Assembly (NCBI RefSeq): GCF_024626525.1
Contig: NZ_JANJGU010000021.1
Location: 1-55,884 of the forward strand
Length of the DNA: 55,884 bases
DNA from: Lederbergia panacisoli
Lineage (GTDB): Bacteria; Bacillota; Bacilli; Bacillales; Bacillaceae_C
Direction: 5' to 3'
This document shows positions 27,901-37,315 of this stretch, piece by piece (within the stretch, counting starts at the first letter, position 1; each line of letters starts with the position of its first letter). A program made the position numbers and the translations under genes. The notes beneath the pieces are model-generated. The model did not search any database and was not told the origin of the DNA. It was given only the letters and a program-made list of their open reading frames with translations.

Positions 27901-28401
27901 TTGACCGAACTTAAACTGATTAATACTTACAAAAGCGAGCTTCAAAATTATTCATTGGAACAGCTAAGATATAAATCGGAAGAAGGGGTTTGGTCTATTG
28001 GACAAATGTATGACCATTTAATTCTTGTTGCCCATGAGTATCTAGATAATATGGAAACATGTGCTACCTTAAATGATGAACAACCCCTAGGGAAAACGGA
28101 GTTTGGTGAGCATTTATATAAGAACGGAGGGTTTCCACCAATTAAAATTAAATTACCTGATGAACTAAATACTCCACCTAATAATTCGAATAGCAAGGAC
28201 GAACTTATTAGCAGAATGAAACAAGTAATTCTTAGGTTGGGCAAATGGGAATCGAAAGTGGATAATATAAACCCAAATTATAAAGTCGAGCATGGAGGGT
28301 TCGGCTGGCTGAATGCAAGGGAATGGTATGATTTGGTTGGTATGCATTTTCGTCATCACTTGCGCCAAAAGGTTGAATTAGAACAAAGGTTTATTAAGTA
28401 A
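27901..28401 (+). CDS. DinB-family protein
   Basis: The 166 residues fit the DinB/YfiT four-helix-bundle superfamily. WSIGQMYDHLILVAHEYLDN carries the first metal-ligand histidines and WYDLVGMHFRHHLRQKVELE the last helix with further histidines. Members are metal-dependent thiol S-transferase-like or uncharacterised stress proteins. It starts with TTG after AAAGGAGG. It is a single-gene unit. Confidence 0.85.
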   Translation: MTELKLINTYKSELQNYSLEQLRYKSEEGVWSIGQMYDHLILVAHEYLDNMETCATLNDEQPLGKTEFGEHLYKNGGFPPIKIKLPDELNTPPNNSNSKDELISRMKQVILRLGKWESKVDNINPNYKVEHGGFGWLNAREWYDLVGMHFRHHLRQKVELEQRFIK

Positions 28402-29150
28402 CGAGTGCGTGTCGGCCGAGCCTATGGTCTATCTCTATAAAAGTTAATTTACCATATAAATAAGAGTATTTTTTACTTACATGATATTCAATTAGATATA
28501 TCCTTCTTACTACTCTTTAGCCCTTTTTGCATTTTCCAGCTTGAACCCATAGATTTTTTAGTTATACAAATATCCCTTTTTAATTGTGATATATCACAAT
28601 AACGAAATCTGATTTCCTATATAACTTTTATCATATCTAACCTTCAGTTGGTCATTCTTTATACTATCAAATAGAAACTATCTTATATATTTCATTTTAT
28701 AATTGTTTTTTACTCGATTTTGATATTCTATTGAATAAGTTGGATGCTCTTTGATTTTCTGATCAAAAGAGTAAATTCATTTTGATTCCGACTTTTTCTA
28801 AAATGGAGTTTTTATATTTGTATTTAATTGTGATTTATAAAGAGTTGAGTCCATTGATATCCAGAACTATACTTAATTAATTGTTGTTTGTCCTCGTATT
28901 TGTCCTGGTGAGATTTTCAGCAAGATAAAATACGTTAAGGAAGCAGAAAAAAACAATATTAATTTAAAGTTTTTTATTCTTATTTTGATATATTTTCAGT
29001 TCAATGGGCGGAATGATGAATTTTACACAATAAAAAGTTGGTGTATCAAGGTTTTAACCAAAAAAAAGTGATGTATCTGCAAAAACATCACAGAAATCTC
29101 TCATTATTTTTGAAGAGCTATTTTATTGAATTGCTTTTTGTAAGATGCCT
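28402..29150. other. Gene-free AT-rich stretch
   Basis: Very AT-rich with no supported frame, tRNA or strong terminator. I see nothing in it. Confidence 0.5.
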
Positions 29151-29187
29151 CAATAAAGTCCCTCGACTTTATAGGGGGCGACTTTTT

Positions 29188-29590
29188 TCATTTTGTTGCA
29201 AAATGTGTATAAATACCAACTGCAGTTTCTATACCTTTATGCCTCACTCGCTGCATTATTATAGGGAGATCTACTCCTGCTTCTGTCACCATGCTGATAT
29301 TAGTATGTCTAAATATATGTGGGGCAGCATGCTTATTAATGGATGCATTATTATCATTGTTATGGCGTACAACCGGACTAAGAAATATCATATTATAATC
29401 GAAGACACCCCCAACTTAATTCCATTTTCGTAAAAAGGTACTGTTTTTGCTTCTTCTCCTAATAAGTCAAAACTCCAAGCATATTGAACTTCACTGATTC
29501 GCAATCCAGCATAAGCCATAACTGTGATAATGGCGTAATTCCTCTGACGGTCTTTGCCAATACAAGTTGACGAAACTTTTCTGACACCAT
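29188..29590 (-). pseudogene. Tyrosine integrase relic (catalytic domain)
   Basis: Read on the minus strand in more than one frame, it gives RNYAIITVMAYAGLRISEVQ, then FYENGIKLG, and, after a break, HAAPHIFRHTNISMVTEAGV and VRHKGIETAVGIYTHFATK. GLRISE holds the first catalytic Arg, HIFRHT the HxxR, and GIYTH the Tyr. The N-terminal DNA-binding region is missing and the frame is broken near 29400. It is a separate integrase from the relic at 20286. Confidence 0.87.
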
Positions 29591-29674
29591 ATTATATAAC
29601 ACGGTTGTTCTTATATTGAATAACTATAACAGTCGTAAATTAACCCATTGCAATTAGGGCTTTGCTTTATAAGA

Positions 29675-29704
29675 TTGTGATAGTTAGGTCACTTTTGCTA
29701 TAAT
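29675..29704 (+). promoter_or_regulatory. SigmaA promoter of the SGNH hydrolase gene
   Basis: TTGTGA (29675-29680), 18 bases, then TATAAT (29699-29704) with an extended TG motif just before it. Confidence 0.7.
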
Positions 29705-29786
29705 GCTATCCATGTTAAAATGAAAGAACTATAGTTGAATTTTTTTCTAAGAATATTAATTTCGTTTAATGATAGGTGGTATCAAC

Positions 29787-30782
29787 ATGAAGCGACAAAA
29801 AAATATCATGATACTTGCTTGTATGCTTATTGTGGGCCTCCTTCCTTTTTTGTATTATTCCCATTTCACTCAAACGAGGCAAGTAAGTGAGACGGAAAAA
29901 CGGCAGGATTTTAAGGAGCCGACCGAGGAAAATAAGGAAGCTATAGGGAAAGAAGTACCTAATGAAACCAGTACTGAACGAGTGGCTGAGATCGTTCCTG
30001 CAACAGAAGAAGAGATACAGCAATCAGCAGATGAGGAAAATAATAGCCAAACCATTACGGAAAAATTAACAGAAAAGGTAAGGGAAGCTATTAAAGGAAC
30101 CATAAGTTTGTTTAAAAAGGATCTCAGGATTGTCTCCATCGGTGATTCATTAACGGAAGGAATAGGGGATCAAACCGAAAGCAGCGGATATGTCGGTATT
30201 CTCAATCATACTTTTGAAGACAATCAATTAAATATAAGTATTGAAAACTATGGTAAAAAAGGAAATCGTACAGATCAGTTGCTTAAACGGCTGGACCAAG
30301 ATGACGTTGCCTCTTCTATTAAGAAGGCGGACGTTATGTTAATAACTATTGGCGGCAACGATGTCATGAAGGTGGTAAAGGACAACTTTTTGAACCTTAC
30401 AACGGAACCTTTCAATAGGGAAAGAGAAGAGTTTAAGGAGAGATTGAGAGCTATTTTTCATAAAACGAAGGAACTAAACCCGGATGCCCACATTTATTTA
30501 ATTGGGTTTTATAACCCATTTGAACAATACTTTAGTAACATCGGAGAGTTAGGGATGATTATGACAAATTGGAACGAGGCTGGAAAAGCTGTTACAGAAG
30601 AATTTGAACATGTCAGCTATATTCCAACAGCAGACCTTTTTGTTCCTTCCGATACCGAACTACTAGCTGATGATCACTTTCATCCAAACACAACTGGTTA
30701 CAAACGAATGGCCCAGCGTATCCTTGAAGAAATAGATGAGATCGAGATTGACACAACAGAAATAACAATTGCAAATAATTAG
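29787..30782 (+). CDS. SGNH/GDSL-family hydrolase, exported or membrane-anchored
   Basis: The 331 residues start with a signal anchor (residues 8-25). An acidic linker (30-95) precedes an SGNH hydrolase domain: block I SIGDSLTEGIG with the nucleophile Ser, block II Gly in NYGKKGNRT, block III ITIGGNDVM with Asn, and block V DDHFHPNTTGY with Asp and His. It resembles YpmR-type lipases/esterases of Bacillus. I chose the ATG at 29787 after AGGTGG; an in-frame ATG at 29769 comes before that site. The likely role is ester hydrolysis outside the membrane. Confidence 0.9.
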   Translation: MKRQKNIMILACMLIVGLLPFLYYSHFTQTRQVSETEKRQDFKEPTEENKEAIGKEVPNETSTERVAEIVPATEEEIQQSADEENNSQTITEKLTEKVREAIKGTISLFKKDLRIVSIGDSLTEGIGDQTESSGYVGILNHTFEDNQLNISIENYGKKGNRTDQLLKRLDQDDVASSIKKADVMLITIGGNDVMKVVKDNFLNLTTEPFNREREEFKERLRAIFHKTKELNPDAHIYLIGFYNPFEQYFSNIGELGMIMTNWNEAGKAVTEEFEHVSYIPTADLFVPSDTELLADDHFHPNTTGYKRMAQRILEEIDEIEIDTTEITIANN

Positions 30783-30840
30783 GATCAACAAAATTTGTTT
30801 ACAAGAAAAAACGCTTTACTGTGAATGAAGTTTGTTTATA

Positions 30841-30889
30841 GGCTAAGCTAAGTAACCAAAAAGGAGGTTACAGAAGCTTAGTCTTTTTA
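30841..30889 (+). terminator. Terminator of the SGNH hydrolase gene
   Basis: GGCTAAGCT and AGCTTAGTC pair, extended inside by GTAACC with GGTTAC, then TTTTTATTT. Confidence 0.9.
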
Positions 30890-31183
30890 TTTGCTAATTT
30901 TAAGATAGTCTTGTTAGAAATCTGTCAATTTGTAAAAATAACTTCTCTGAAACGAATGCGTATTTGGCATGGGAATAGGAAACATTGAGATGAATAACTA
31001 AAGAGGAAAAAAGCTGCCTTAGATATTAAGCTATAACAACATACCAACAACATTTTAACAACAAATTATAAATTAATCAGTATATAACCGTAAAAGGTGT
31101 ATTGGTTTGAAATATTAGAACCTATGATTTATACGTATTTTAACAATTATATAGAGGGATATTTAAGCAATTCTGTTACGGGT
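30890..31183. other. Gene-free stretch before the second groEL-end repeat
   Basis: AT-rich with no supported gene. If the attachment-site idea is right, this is the right end of an old element. Confidence 0.45.
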
Positions 31184-31195
31184 GGCATGATGTAA
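31184..31195 (+). repeat. Putative attachment-site core (copy 2 of groEL end)
   Basis: GGCATGATGTAA is identical to the last 12 bases of groEL (11988-11999). GG lies two bases further upstream in both, so 14 of 15 bases match. The integrase relic follows on the minus strand with its C-terminal end towards this site. Confidence 0.55.
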
Positions 31196-31312
31196 GTCGT
31201 CTCTGACCCTCGAGCCTCAAGAGTTTGAAGATGCCAAAATTGTTTTCGGTAACATTTTGAAATCATTTAATAAACATCCTTCATTCCATCTATGTGTGAA
31301 GGATGTTTTTCT
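31184..31312 (+). repeat. Structured element, copy 1 (hairpin plus terminator)
   Basis: It begins with the core GCATGATGTAAGTCGT and CTCTGA. It has a hairpin at 31231-31255, GCCAAAA with TTTTCGGT, and a terminator AACATCCTTCA/TGAAGGATGTT (31273-31307) followed by T5. The copy at 36258 has the same order with changed but still pairing bases. It may be an element end or a small terminated RNA. Confidence 0.6.
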
Positions 31313-31444
31313 ACTATCCCAATCTTTCATGATTTGTTCCAGTATTACATGGTAACAAAAAGCTTTAAAATATCCATCATCACCTCTAAGCCCTTCATTC
31401 CACAATCTAGCACTTTTGCTCAATTGGTTAAGTGAAAACTGCAA
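31217..31444 (-). pseudogene. Possible integrase C-terminal relic next to copy 2
   Basis: A minus-strand frame contains ILEQIMKDW, matching in position the KLKRIMED fragment in the sister copy at 36.4 kb, where integrases have their conserved V-x-L-K-x-I-M-x-x-L-G-H segment. Most of the rest has no resemblance, and I take the open frame itself to be chance. It is probably decayed. Confidence 0.35.
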
Positions 31445-31466
31445 CCGTTAATTGAATATTGTTATG

Positions 31467-32081
31467 TCATTCATTCACGACTACCAAATCAAATGAATCT
31501 TGAGAACGTAGAACAGAAAAATAATAGTCCTCTACCGGGTCCCATCGTAAATGCCATTCTTTATCTTCAGTTCCCTCTCTAAGATTATGTCTCTTATGTC
31601 GAATTTCAGGAGCTAGATCTACTAAAACTGTAAGATTAGTCAATTGGGATAACCAATGTGAGCTGTATATACCATCAAGAATGATTACCTTTGAAGGTTC
31701 CAACACTACCACTTCAGATGACAATCCATTCATAGTTGAAAATGAAAAAGGATGATATTCTGCTTTTTCGCCCGCAAGTAAAGGCAGCAATGCTTCAGCA
31801 CGTACCCTTTCCCAGTCAATACATAGACGGCACTTCTTTTCAACTGAATAAATATCCCATTCATGATCAGGTATTTCTACTGCGAAGAAATCATCGCAAT
31901 GAATAATTGTTGCTTTTACAGATGAAGCTACTTCAAATGCTAACGTAGATTTTCCTGAACCACTCCCGCCATCGAAAGACACCACCAAAGGAAGATTACG
32001 ATCTTTTAGACCTTGTTTAATAGTAAGGACGATAGATTGTACAGAATCCTTCAAGTTGTTTAATGAATGATTGTTTTTCAA
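31467..32081 (-). CDS. P-loop kinase, uridine/nucleoside kinase-like
   Basis: The 204 residues have the Walker A motif SFDGGSGSGKSTLA, an acidic HCDDFF segment where nucleoside kinases bind substrate, and VIILDGIYSSH, as in uridine kinase and related phosphotransferases. I place the start at TTG 32081 after GGAGGGG; an in-frame extension from 32120 has no site. It may phosphorylate a nucleoside or another small molecule. It stands alone. Confidence 0.8.
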   Translation of the reverse strand: MKNNHSLNNLKDSVQSIVLTIKQGLKDRNLPLVVSFDGGSGSGKSTLAFEVASSVKATIIHCDDFFAVEIPDHEWDIYSVEKKCRLCIDWERVRAEALLPLLAGEKAEYHPFSFSTMNGLSSEVVVLEPSKVIILDGIYSSHWLSQLTNLTVLVDLAPEIRHKRHNLREGTEDKEWHLRWDPVEDYYFSVLRSQDSFDLVVVNE

Positions 32082-32439
32082 ATTAGCCCCTCCAAGCGAA
32101 GGACGCATAAATATGGTCAACAGGAGATATAAATGTTCCCATCAAAAGAGAAAGGTACACAAAGGCACTTATACTCTAACTAGGGTTATTGAGCCAAAAA
32201 TGCAGTCCTTGAATGATTATAGATAGTTAAATAAACCCTCTTAAAGAGAGTGAAAATAGCCTATTCAATTCCTAATCATTACAAGCTCGTCCACATCTAG
32301 GATCCTTATCCCCTTTCAATATCCCCGATTTAATTTATTTTAACAAGGGAGAGGGATCTTTACAAAAAAGTATTAGGGTTCAACTACTTATTATTCCTTA
32401 TTAATCATGCATATTTGCCCCCGTGGGGGATGGATATCC
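32082..32439. other. Gene-free stretch
   Basis: It holds short hairpins only (for example CCCCCGTGGGGG near 32418) and no supported frame. Confidence 0.45.
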
Positions 32440-32600
32440 ATGATTATTTTTAAATGTATATATTGTGGAAAAGAAGATGAGGTTCCAGATTAAATGGTAG
32501 AGGAGTTTCATTTCGATTAGAACAAAATGAAGAGGAGGACGTAGTCTGTCCTTTTTTTAATGGAACAATACGACAGGAGAGTAAAAACCCAAGTGAATAA
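32440..32600 (+). pseudogene. Broken small zinc-ribbon protein
   Basis: The frame from ATG 32440 gives MIIFKCIYCGKEDEVPD and a stop; read through, it continues MVEEFHFD. After a shift the sequence reads EQNEEEDVVCPFFNGTIRQE and ends at TAA 32600. CxxCG and CPFF (formerly probably CPFC) are zinc-ribbon halves. One nonsense change and one frameshift have inactivated it. Confidence 0.6.
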
Positions 32601-32614
32601 ATCATCACTTGGGT
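32582..32614 (-). terminator. Terminator of the S41 peptidase gene
   Basis: On the minus strand ACCCAAGTGA pairs with TCACTTGGGT and is followed by TTTTTAC. Confidence 0.8.
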
Positions 32615-32658
32615 CGTGATTAAGTCGCGTCAGCGATTCTGTTCGTCTCGTTAAAAGT

Positions 32659-34314
32659 TTACTTGGAAATATCTTCAATAAGTGAAAACATAAATCTTAT
32701 ATCGGAATGATGATAATTTAAAAGGTTTTCTTTGGTTTTTATGATTTTAATAGTAGGTAGTACACCGCCGACTTGGTTTTTATCAGGTTCTATCAGAATT
32801 TTATCATTTATATCTAATGGGCGCCCGAATGGAAAAGTAAATGATAATCCTTCCGGAAGCAGGACCTGTTTTTGTCCATAGCCGAATGCGCCATAAGTTT
32901 CATCAAAGCCTACGATCTCTGTATTCGGTCTAGATTTAAGAATATGAACAAAACCTTCAGCCGAACTAAATGTTGAATTGTTTATCCATATAAATAACCT
33001 TCCACTATATTGAACTTTGTTTGGTTCAATTGTTACTACATGCTCTTTTGCACTTTCAAACTTGTTTGTTTTTTCGTCATATACTGCTATTTTCTCAAAA
33101 AATGTGGATTGTTTTAAAAACCTTCCAAGGACATCAGCAGTTAGTTTATCGTATCCACCATTATTATCTCTGACATCAATGTGAAGAGTCTTAATATTTT
33201 TAGTGTTTATACTCCGAATGACTTTTTCAACTTCCTTTTCAGGATGTAAACAACTAATAGTCGGTATAAATTCGTGAATCTTTATATATGCTGTATTCGG
33301 AAATATTTTATATTCTACTGGACAAGCAGGTTTATTAGTAGTTGCTGCATTATTATTTGCACTAACTAGAGTAATCGTACTCAATTCATTATTTGGTTTT
33401 GTAAAGGTAACTTTGGCTGTATCTCCTACAGAACTTCTTGTAAGAAGATTTAATTTAGCATACATCATGTTTGTAGTAGTTGACGGGACCCTATTACTGA
33501 AAATAGTAGAAACCGAATCCAAAGCTTCAACAATGGGCTTATTTTTCCATTCGCTAATAGTAGAACCTACAGGTATTTCGTCTATTGAACTCTCAATAAC
33601 AATTATTTCGTTATTTATTGTTTTATCAAGCTTTATTCCAAAACTGCCACCCGCATTCCTATTATATATCTCATTCAAAGTATGATCGCCATTAAAAAAC
33701 ACATGACCGTCTTTGAACTCATGTAAAAACTCAGTAATTGTTTGATAATAGCCGCTTTTATCGTTGCGTTTTTGTGCTTCCTCAATTTTGGGTAGGTAGA
33801 TTCTTTCAAGTCGATCATAATCCAACTGTTTTCTTTCACTAAAAGGATATTCTTTTTTTAGTAATTCATTAACTTTTAGGAATGATGTTAACCAATCCTG
33901 GCTCTCATAATTGATGATTCGTTCGTTTTCGGTTATCCAAACTATTTTTGTATTTGGAAGCACTGTGTTTATTTGGAAATAAAGGTAGCTTGTGAAAATA
34001 ATAATTGTGAAAGATATTAAGGAAGTTATTCGATGGCTTTTCATTCGTTTTTTATTTTTATACTCAAATGTTTCAAAAATAATATTAACAAGCAGTATGA
34101 AATAAAAACTAACCCAAATGGAAGTAAATACATATCTAGTTTCAGAAAAGAAACCATTGTCTATTAACCATTTTTTATCTATAAAATGGTGTAAAATTAA
34201 TAATATGAGGCTTATAAACAAAAGTGCATTTTTTATTAAAGGTTTAGTTTTTGCCCAACAAGTTAAATTGTAAACTAGAAAAAAACATATAAATATAGGA
34301 AATAACAAAGACAA
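32659..34314 (-). CDS. Membrane-anchored S41-family peptidase
   Basis: The 551 residues have four membrane spans at the N-terminus (to about residue 115) and then an extracellular S41 (tail-specific / IRBP-like) domain. HIDVRDNNGGYDKLT is the conserved strand, and NNSTFSSAEGFVHILK carries the probable nucleophile Ser. The loop DETYGAFGYGQ lacks the Lys of CtpA-type enzymes and resembles the S41 branch where ETTGGGA-like loops occur. No clear PDZ domain was identified. It is transcribed away from the sigma-factor gene. Substrate unknown. Confidence 0.87.
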   Translation of the reverse strand: MSLLFPIFICFFLVYNLTCWAKTKPLIKNALLFISLILLILHHFIDKKWLIDNGFFSETRYVFTSIWVSFYFILLVNIIFETFEYKNKKRMKSHRITSLISFTIIIFTSYLYFQINTVLPNTKIVWITENERIINYESQDWLTSFLKVNELLKKEYPFSERKQLDYDRLERIYLPKIEEAQKRNDKSGYYQTITEFLHEFKDGHVFFNGDHTLNEIYNRNAGGSFGIKLDKTINNEIIVIESSIDEIPVGSTISEWKNKPIVEALDSVSTIFSNRVPSTTTNMMYAKLNLLTRSSVGDTAKVTFTKPNNELSTITLVSANNNAATTNKPACPVEYKIFPNTAYIKIHEFIPTISCLHPEKEVEKVIRSINTKNIKTLHIDVRDNNGGYDKLTADVLGRFLKQSTFFEKIAVYDEKTNKFESAKEHVVTIEPNKVQYSGRLFIWINNSTFSSAEGFVHILKSRPNTEIVGFDETYGAFGYGQKQVLLPEGLSFTFPFGRPLDINDKILIEPDKNQVGGVLPTIKIIKTKENLLNYHHSDIRFMFSLIEDISK

Positions 34315-34642
34315 GCATGAACACCCCTTCGCAGTAGGATATGGACCATTTTCGATCTTTCCTTCAAAAATATAAATATTTCAATCACCTATTATATTTC
34401 CATGTGCCCATGCATTTGATGAACTTCCTTGTGGATGTAGAAAGAGGCTGGTATCGTTTTCTTAATTATAAAAAAATTCAGCGCCTTATCTTTATAGCAC
34501 AAAAAAACTGACTAGTCATCCTTTATTTTTCAACCTTTCTAAATAAAATTACTAGTTAGGTTACGATAAAAGAAATGGTAATAAAATTAACGGGTCAAAG
34601 CTATCATTACATTCGTCTAATCTTTTGAAGGGAGGGGCAGCG

Positions 34643-35182
34643 TTGTTTATTCAAGAAAGTGATGATTTGGAAATAGCTAAGGATGTCCTATTACATAAGT
34701 TGATGCTGAAGTATGGATCAGAGTTAAAACGGATCGCCTATTTGTATGTAAACGATCAGGTTGAATGTGAAGATATTATTCAGGAAGTTTTTATATCTTG
34801 TTACGAAAACTTGGCCAAGTTTCGGCATGAAGCTAGTTATAAGACTTGGCTGATTCGAATCACAATCAACAAATGTAAAGATTATCGTAAGCGATGGAGT
34901 TTTAAGAATCTTATTTATAAACCAAAAACTTATTCATTGAATACAAGTCAATCATCAGAAAATGTGTATTTTCAGCAACAACATTCTAGTGAAATAATAG
35001 AACAAATTGCTAGCCTTTCAGGGAAATACAAAGAAGTTATTATTCTTTATTATTATCAGGAAATGAATATGAGGGAAATAAGCGATGTCCTAAATATTAG
35101 TATAAATACGGTTAAATCAAGACTATTGCGCGGAAAAGAAGTGCTCCAAAATAAACTTGAAATGGGGAGAAAACTTGGATAA
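34643..35182 (+). CDS. ECF RNA polymerase sigma factor (first of two)
   Basis: The 179 residues begin at TTG 34643 after GGGAGGGG. Region 2 is LKRIAYLYVNDQVECEDIIQ and EVFISCYENLAKFRHEASYK with TWLIRITINKCKDYRKR; region 4 is SGKYKEVIILYYYQEMNMRE and ISDVLNISINTVKSRLLRGK. It lacks regions 1.1 and 3, as ECF factors do. Its end overlaps the next gene. The target regulon is unknown. It is clearly paralogous to the sigma factor at 52188. Confidence 0.94.
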   Translation: MFIQESDDLEIAKDVLLHKLMLKYGSELKRIAYLYVNDQVECEDIIQEVFISCYENLAKFRHEASYKTWLIRITINKCKDYRKRWSFKNLIYKPKTYSLNTSQSSENVYFQQQHSSEIIEQIASLSGKYKEVIILYYYQEMNMREISDVLNISINTVKSRLLRGKEVLQNKLEMGRKLG

Positions 35183-35990
35183 CTTTGATAAGAAGATATC
35201 AGATAAAGTAAAAAGTTATTTGAATGAAAATGTTGAATTCTCGACGGAAGAAAGCGAAAGAATTCATCTAAGAATTCAACAAGGTTATTACAAATCAAAA
35301 AAGTTTAATTCATTATATTGGACAGTTTTGGCTTCGGCTGCGACTATTTTACTCATATTAAGCTTATCTTTTCTAAAAGGTCCAACTGTTGGTCTAGAAA
35401 ACAAGCATGCTTTAGAAGGTTCTGGTAATGAGAATATCACTTTACCTAAGGGTGAAAAATTATCGGTAGACATGTCTGACATTGAACAAATGAATATTGG
35501 TTCCGAAATGCCCAGACTTTTATATGCGGATAACAACATAGTGGTTATGCAGGGGACATTTGGAGTAGTGGTATACAATATGCAGGATTCGATAGTTACA
35601 AATCGAATTTCATATGAGCAAATTAAGTCATATGGAATTCCAGCGATGATGGCAACTGTATCGGAAGATGGCAAAACAATTTTTATTGGAAATGATGATA
35701 TGAATAATGAATTTATATATACCGATCAATACAATATAAATACGAAAGTAATCAAAAAAACTACACGACAACCATCAAGCTTATATAGTCCTGTAAATAT
35801 CGAAACACCTGGTTACAATGAGCAATACGATAAATATTTCGATTTACTATATCTCACAGGTGACAATATTGTAGAATTGGATAATTCGTTTATCTATCTA
35901 CGCTCTTCAGACTGGAATATGAAAAACCTACAAATCGTTATATGCCAGTATGAAGATGGTGAGAGCGTAGTTTTTGATGTGTTCAAATGA
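35175..35990 (+). CDS. Membrane protein coupled to ECF sigma factor, probable anti-sigma factor
   Basis: It starts at TTG 35175, 6 bases after GGGGAG and inside the sigma gene. The 271 residues have a cytoplasmic N-terminus of about 55 residues, one span (LYWTVLASAATILLILSLSFL) and an extracellular domain. Order, coupling and topology are those of anti-sigma factors. No zinc-binding HxxxCxxC motif is present. I recognise no domain outside the membrane. The extracellular part would sense the signal. Confidence 0.75.
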   Translation: MDNFDKKISDKVKSYLNENVEFSTEESERIHLRIQQGYYKSKKFNSLYWTVLASAATILLILSLSFLKGPTVGLENKHALEGSGNENITLPKGEKLSVDMSDIEQMNIGSEMPRLLYADNNIVVMQGTFGVVVYNMQDSIVTNRISYEQIKSYGIPAMMATVSEDGKTIFIGNDDMNNEFIYTDQYNINTKVIKKTTRQPSSLYSPVNIETPGYNEQYDKYFDLLYLTGDNIVELDNSFIYLRSSDWNMKNLQIVICQYEDGESVVFDVFK

Positions 35991-36019
35991 GAATTATTGC
36001 CATAGCGAAACCGTGAAAA

Positions 36020-36184
36020 ATGAGAATAAGAAATAAAGGAGAAAATGTTAGTGAAATAAGAATCATTGAGATAGTTCCTAGATTTCGAAAAAAAGACAAT
36101 AAAGCAAAGCAACTTTTGGCAACAACATATCAGCTACAATCATATATGAAACAGGATAAATTGGTAGAAGTAATCTTATTATAA
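36020..36184 (+). CDS. Small 54-residue open frame, uncertain
   Basis: From the ATG at 36020 the frame encodes 54 residues, with EIRIIEIVPRFRKK and LLATTYQLQSYMKQDKL in the middle. AAAGGAGAA lies inside the frame rather than upstream, so the true start may differ or the 5' end may be missing. Composition looks coding. No family recognised. Confidence 0.35.
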   Translation: MRIRNKGENVSEIRIIEIVPRFRKKDNKAKQLLATTYQLQSYMKQDKLVEVILL

Positions 36185-36257
36185 GAAGTTACAAATACAT
36201 TATTTATCAGTGATTATATTACTTTATAAAAATGTATGGAAGTGAATATGTTAGGGT

Positions 36258-36268
36258 GCATGATGTAA
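36258..36268 (+). repeat. Putative attachment-site core (copy 3 of groEL end)
   Basis: GCATGATGTAA equals the last 11 bases of groEL. It continues as GTCGT, like the copy at 31184. Confidence 0.5.
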
Positions 36269-36375
36269 GTCGTTCTCTGAACCTTTTAAGCGAGGATGCC
36301 AACCTGTTTTTGGCAGCATTGTGATAACATTAAAAAACATCCTTTACTCAATCTATGGGTGAAGGATGTTTTTCT
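36258..36375 (+). repeat. Structured element, copy 2 (hairpin plus terminator)
   Basis: It starts GCATGATGTAAGTCGTT and CTCTGAACC. It has the hairpin GCCAA/TTGGC (36298-36314) and the terminator AACATCCTTTAC/GTGAAGGATGTT followed by T5. Pairing is kept relative to the copy at 31184 despite base changes. Confidence 0.6.
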
Positions 36376-36510
36376 GCTATTAGGTTTGAAGTACTTAATT
36401 CATAATAGGGCGTCTCTTTCTCATACTAGCTTGGTAATGTGCAAGTATATTCTCTTAGTAATCTCATCATTAGCATGCCCTAATCTTCCATGATTCGCTT
36501 CAGTTTCACA
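36376..36510 (-). pseudogene. Tyrosine integrase C-terminal relic
   Basis: On the minus strand, across one frame change, the sequence reads VKLKRIMED, then GHANDEITKRIYLHITK. Integrases end with a segment like L-K-x-I-M-x-x-L-G-H followed about 10 residues later by the Tyr nucleophile in I-Y-x-H. About 40 residues remain. It points at the att-like core at 36258. Confidence 0.65.
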
Positions 36511-36629
36511 CCGCTTCTGCCAACAAAGATATATATATAGGAATAAGTCAGATCGACTAAATTATCCAAGGAAACAAAATTGTATAAAAATAAGACCTTA
36601 GAGGTGTTTTCCGATAATGTCATTTTGGG

Positions 36630-37067
36630 TTATATCGAATAGTTCAACCACTTTCCAAGAGAACCACCCATCTTTTCATAAAATCTTTGGGCACGGTAAT
36701 TATCAGTTGCGGTTACCCAGGACATACTTGCATATCCATTTTCTTTTGTAAACGTCTCGCAACTTTTAAACAATTCTTGGGCTACTCCTGTCCCTCTAAA
36801 GTTTTCTACCACAAATAAATCATTCATAACTGTTATTTTATCTGCTTTCGTTGTACTAAAACTAAAATATAATGTGGCAAAGCCAATAAGATTACCATCT
36901 TGTTCAGCAACAAATTGAATACCTTTGTTCTTTTCAATTAATGTTTCAATTAAATTATGTATCTTTTCAATCGGTGGTTTAGGTCTTTTATAAAAATCTA
37001 CGATATATTGATACATTAAATCGGTTAAATTGTTTAAATCATAGTGTTCTACAGTTCTAATTATCAT
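36630..37067 (-). CDS. GNAT-family N-acetyltransferase
   Basis: The 145 residues begin MIIRTVEHYDLNNLTDLMYQ. They contain the acetyl-CoA-binding segment VVENFRGTGVAQELFKSCE and end with ATDNYRAQRFYEKMGGSLG, all usual for GNAT enzymes. The substrate cannot be deduced. GAGAGGGAACAAT precedes the start. It is a single-gene unit. Confidence 0.88.
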   Translation of the reverse strand: MIIRTVEHYDLNNLTDLMYQYIVDFYKRPKPPIEKIHNLIETLIEKNKGIQFVAEQDGNLIGFATLYFSFSTTKADKITVMNDLFVVENFRGTGVAQELFKSCETFTKENGYASMSWVTATDNYRAQRFYEKMGGSLGKWLNYSI

Positions 37068-37315
37068 ATTGTTCCCTCTCTTCTTTTTATAATATTTATT
37101 GTATAAATTAATAATGAGATGAAATATAATACAATACGGTCGATTAGTTTATTTTTTTATTGAACTAACTCGTCCTTAAATGGAATAACTAAAATATGTA
37201 CTCCATCCTAAAATTACTTAATTATTGTTCAAATACGCACCAGTTACTCACTTATGCTTTTTAAATCAAATGTATATCCTTCAAAGAATATTTATGTTCC
37301 CCCTAAATGTAGCTC

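Noticed and set aside
29038-29433. 131-residue plus-strand frame
   Set aside because: It is antisense to a clear integrase relic and has no start site.
32401-32440. Hairpin CCCCCGTGGGGG as terminator
   Set aside because: The stem is very short and no T-run follows.
34560-34642. ECF promoter before the first sigma gene
   Set aside because: CGTC occurs at 34614, but no AAC-type -35 lies 16-17 bases upstream.
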